In this document: one piece after another, positions 61,122-64,000 of the stretch
Numbering within the stretch: position 1 is the stretch's first letter
How the letters are laid out: each line of letters opens with the position of its first letter
Assembly: GCA_023014335.1 (NCBI GenBank)
Contig: JAECYW010000035.1
Span: forward strand, 372,001-436,000
Direction of reading: 5' to 3'
Origin: Galerina marginata
Taxonomy: Eukaryota > Basidiomycota > Agaricomycetes > Agaricales > Galerinaceae
DNA: 64,000 nucleotides
Notes under the pieces: generated by a model
The model's database searches: none
What the model was told of the DNA's origin: nothing
Seen by the model: the letters and a program-made list of their open reading frames with translations, nothing else
Made by a program: the position numbers and the translations under genes

Positions 61122-61213
61122 CAGGCCGATGTTTAGGGTAGGTGTCGTTTCCTGACAAATACGGGCAACTCCGTATTTGTCAGGAAACGACACCTACCCT
61201 AAACATCGGCCTG
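61122..61213. repeat. Perfect inverted repeat, 43-bp arms, 6-base loop
   Basis: The left arm 61122-61164 and right arm 61171-61213 are exact reverse complements (starting CAGGCCGATGTTTAGG and ending CCTAAACATCGGCCTG), with loop GCAACT at 61165-61170. Flanking bases do not match. It lies about 107 bp upstream of the SPT5-like gene start. There is no coding potential. The shape could be a foldback element, a hairpin RNA or a palindromic assembly artefact. Confidence 0.9.
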
Positions 61214-64000
61214 CTTAAGCAGGACTGGTCTTGGCCATTGCGTTTCCTTTCCTTCTACGCTGCGTACTTAGATTAGATTTTGTAGCAAATAAGAGGAGAG
61301 ATAGGAGTACGATAACACAAGCGTCCGAAGATCTCAGAAGCAGGGCGAAAGATCAAGAGATGTTCTTAACGATGTCCTCTGTAGGTCGACGATCGGATAG
61401 TTCAATCCTGAAGCGAGTTTCCGGTACGCGATTTAATGACCTACCTACAGTACTAATTCATTTATTAGATGTAGCTCGTCGAGAATGGCTCACATAAATT
61501 CTGCTGATCACCCCTACCTACTCAGACATCGACCATCGCCTCAGCGCCGCAGCCCTCAACGTTCAACTCCCACTTGCACTCAACGTTTAGACGCATGTCA
61601 GACCTCTAATCCACCAGTCCTTGTCTGCGTTGCCGTTTGCTTGTCTGGTTTCCATTTCCAGCGCTAAGCCAATCTCTTCCATCGTGTTCCCTTTCTGACA
61701 TCGAGTCCAGGATTTTTGAGTAGGAAGGAAGTGAAGATCGTCAACGGATAGTACGGGACGAGGGATGTGAACGGGGCTGCTGCGGGCACAAACGCGGGTC
61801 ATCGTCACGATGGAATCATCAACTACTGGAATTGGACGAAATTCCACAGCATGAGTACGGCTTTACTTTCCTTGTATGTTCCGGTTTCTCATCAGTTTTT
61901 AGGTGCATCGCTTTATCGGTCGTATGTTAAGTGCCTAGATATATTGAAGACACGCGAAAAGACACTCGTAGAGTACAATGCTCGTTTCTCCTCCGATTTA
62001 ATCTCGAAGTGGGAAGCCATCGACGATACTCCTCGAACAGTTGACAAGAGGAAAGTCCTCAGTGTCCATCAGCCAAAATTCAACCAGCGTAAGGATTATC
62101 CAATGTCCTTCCTCGAACTGACACGCTGGCTTCAGGTCCTCCGACACAAGCAAGATCCCACCAGAAACTTGTCCACGAGATATATGTTCGTGAACATGCC
62201 GGTACAGGGACCATTGGCGTGGCGGCGATCAGTAAGTCAATGTCCTCTACACGATAGGCCTGGTCATAACAATTTTTATTAGGCTTACTATCCGAGCGCT
62301 TGTAGCACTTGAACCGAAATGTAGCGCGGACGATAAACAATTACTTTATTGGGATAGGTAATCACTTCGGCAGAGCAAAGTTTGAAGGAGAGACGGACGT
62401 GGACAGATGGTGGGTATGGGGTGAGATTTGTAGCACTTGAATCGAGATGGACTACTTACCGTGCCTTTAGAAACCAGACCGTGCCTTTCCTGGCCGCCTT
62501 CGTCTAGCCATCGAATGGTGCAGATGGGGATGTTGCTAGGTATTGGGACTGCTCGCTAGCCCATAGGGTGCTACGAAGACAGGTATGCGAGTTTCCCAGT
62601 TCGCATTCGACTAATGGTGCTCACTTTCTCTGTCCTTGGCTAGATCGTAAACGTCTGGTGGCGCTATCAAACGAACGTCGCCGCCAGTTTTCAGAGGGTG
62701 GTGTGAGAAGCTGACGTCAAGGACGATTAGGTACCAGGTCATTCAAAGGTGGGTCTGACGCTTCGTTTTGATGTGGGATAGAATGCTTACCCTTCCTTCA
62801 TTCAAGTTCCATTGGTACTCGCTCAGCGGCTAGGAGGCGAATGAAAGTGACTGTGAGCTGAATCAAAGGCTGTTGGGTGAGTTTTCTGCTATCGTACTTC
62901 GAGAGGCGGGTGCTTACGTTCTCTTCTTCGTCAGGCTCTATGTGAACTGTGCTGTCGAATACCTGAAATCAGTATTGAGAAATGTCAAGAAGAGGATTAA
63001 TGAAATCACGCAGACTATGCACAGTCCGTCTGCCTTCACTCTACTCCGTTTCCTCGCCCCAGATGCCCTCTCGGTGTCCCAATCTCTCCCTCTCTGCCCA
63101 GTCCCACCAACTCACACGACCTCGCGAATGCACTATAAGAAGCTCGCAGCTAGTCCAGCCTGAGAGGTATCCAATATGGAAGAGGGAACGATCGGATCAA
63201 CGTTGGATTTACCAACTGAATCGGATGACTTCCCGAGAGAAGCAATTTCTAGACGCTGACACTCGATCACAAGGCGCGCAATGATGCGATCCAAAAGAGC
63301 ATCAGGGCAGCGGGTACGAGGGCAATGGTTTGTTTGTCGAGATGATCCTGGACCGTTTGCGTCATGAGCTGATGAAAATGCGACCGATTCTCAAGCCCGC
63401 ACAACACTTCTGTTCAAGGCTACAAGTCAGTGTTTTGTCCCCTCCCTCATCGAGTATCCAGACTTACCCGATTGTATCTTCAAGGACCACGCGTCAGTTT
63501 GACGCGTTGTGACTAAAGGCTGTATATCACGGTAAGTTTTCATTCATTTCACACTTACTCAAACATTCCCTCATCCCAGTGTTCGACCTTTCGTTCCGGT
63601 TTGATTCAGCTGGAAACGAGTCTAGGTAAGCATTCCGCATACCATTAGAACATGTCCTGACTTCCCGTTGTCTGTCCAGGCTGTCCAACTGGAGTCCGCG
63701 GGCACGGAAGCACAGCTTGAAGCCTTGATCGTAAAGCTGCCACATCAAAGGTTAGCCTTTCCGCTTCCATTAACAATTATGCAAACTTACACCATATAGA
63801 AATCCATCTTTATCTCGACAATGTTCAATATCACAGATGGGAGTTTTCAGGGTGCATCCGCACAGATTGTGGAGCCGCAGTGTTGGCTATATTGAGAATA
63901 TCAGAGGTAAGAATCGCATTCATTGCTTTTATCGAGACAACTCACACTGCCTAGCCCTCCGAAATGAAATTACATCTTTGCGCGCAGTGGTGCTTTGATG
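61214..64000. other. Gene-poor right end with a possible transposase fragment
   Basis: No complete gene was seen. A plus-strand run about 61870-62100 reads SLYRSYVKCLDILKTREK, then ARFSSDLISKWEAIDDTPR, resembling a stretch of the KDZ transposases common in mushrooms, but it has no catalytic motif. Other frames at 62873-63284 and 63330-63512 are short with no family pattern. The right edge may cut a gene, since a frame is open at 63820-63895. Confidence 0.3.

Noticed and set aside
62873..63284. Plus-strand frames of about 100 codons near the right edge
   Set aside because: They are short, with no splice or family support, and are not distinguishable from chance.

Overview
The window is nuclear DNA of a basidiomycete fungus, most likely an Agaricomycete. 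Genes on both strands are cut by many introns of about 50-65 bp. Several families are typical of that group: PDR-type ABC transporter, a DUF6534-type membrane protein, an Scc2/Rad9 cohesin loader, an EBP-type sterol isomerase, Plavaka-class transposase, SPT5-like paralogs and expanded kinase-like proteins. All exon joins below were worked out by eye from reading frames and GT-AG (sometimes GC-AG) boundaries, so small errors in exon ends are expected.

Layout. 1-5.4 kb: a PDR ABC transporter cut by the left edge. 5.5-7.7 kb: a decayed DUF6534-like gene. 8.3-18.8 kb: a divergent pair, a DHX33/Dhr2-like DEAH helicase and the cohesin loader Scc2. 19.1-24.3 kb: a run of ubiquitin-like pathway genes: Uba4 (E1-like), a tandem ubiquitin-like protein, an RBR E3 ligase, and a second tandem ubiquitin-like protein that ends in Gly-Gly. 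24.4-39.3 kb: mostly housekeeping or metabolic genes (TPMT-like methyltransferase, a ricin-B/beta-trefoil repeat protein, Sec14/CRAL-TRIO, F-box, a PPPDE-thioredoxin-PUL fusion, EBP sterol isomerase, carnitine acyltransferase with a peroxisomal signal), with a 419-bp MITE at 26.0 kb. 39.5-54.5 kb: an accessory region with unknown genes, decayed duplications, a kinase-like gene, a dead Plavaka transposase and a predicted PD-(D/E)XK nuclease-kinase fusion. 54.4-64 kb: fragmentary genes (a phosphoglycerate-mutase-like phosphatase, an SRP72 piece), an SPT5-like gene, a perfect 43-bp-arm hairpin, and a largely non-coding right end.

Two places look most worth study. One is the compact ubiquitin-like set at 19-24 kb, where an ISG15-like architecture (two ubiquitin folds, C-terminal GG) sits beside an RBR ligase and a Uba4 E1. 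The other is the nuclease-kinase gene next to the dead Plavaka transposon, which has the layout of Crinkler-type effectors. Functional links between neighbours are inference from position; eukaryotic neighbours need not share a pathway.
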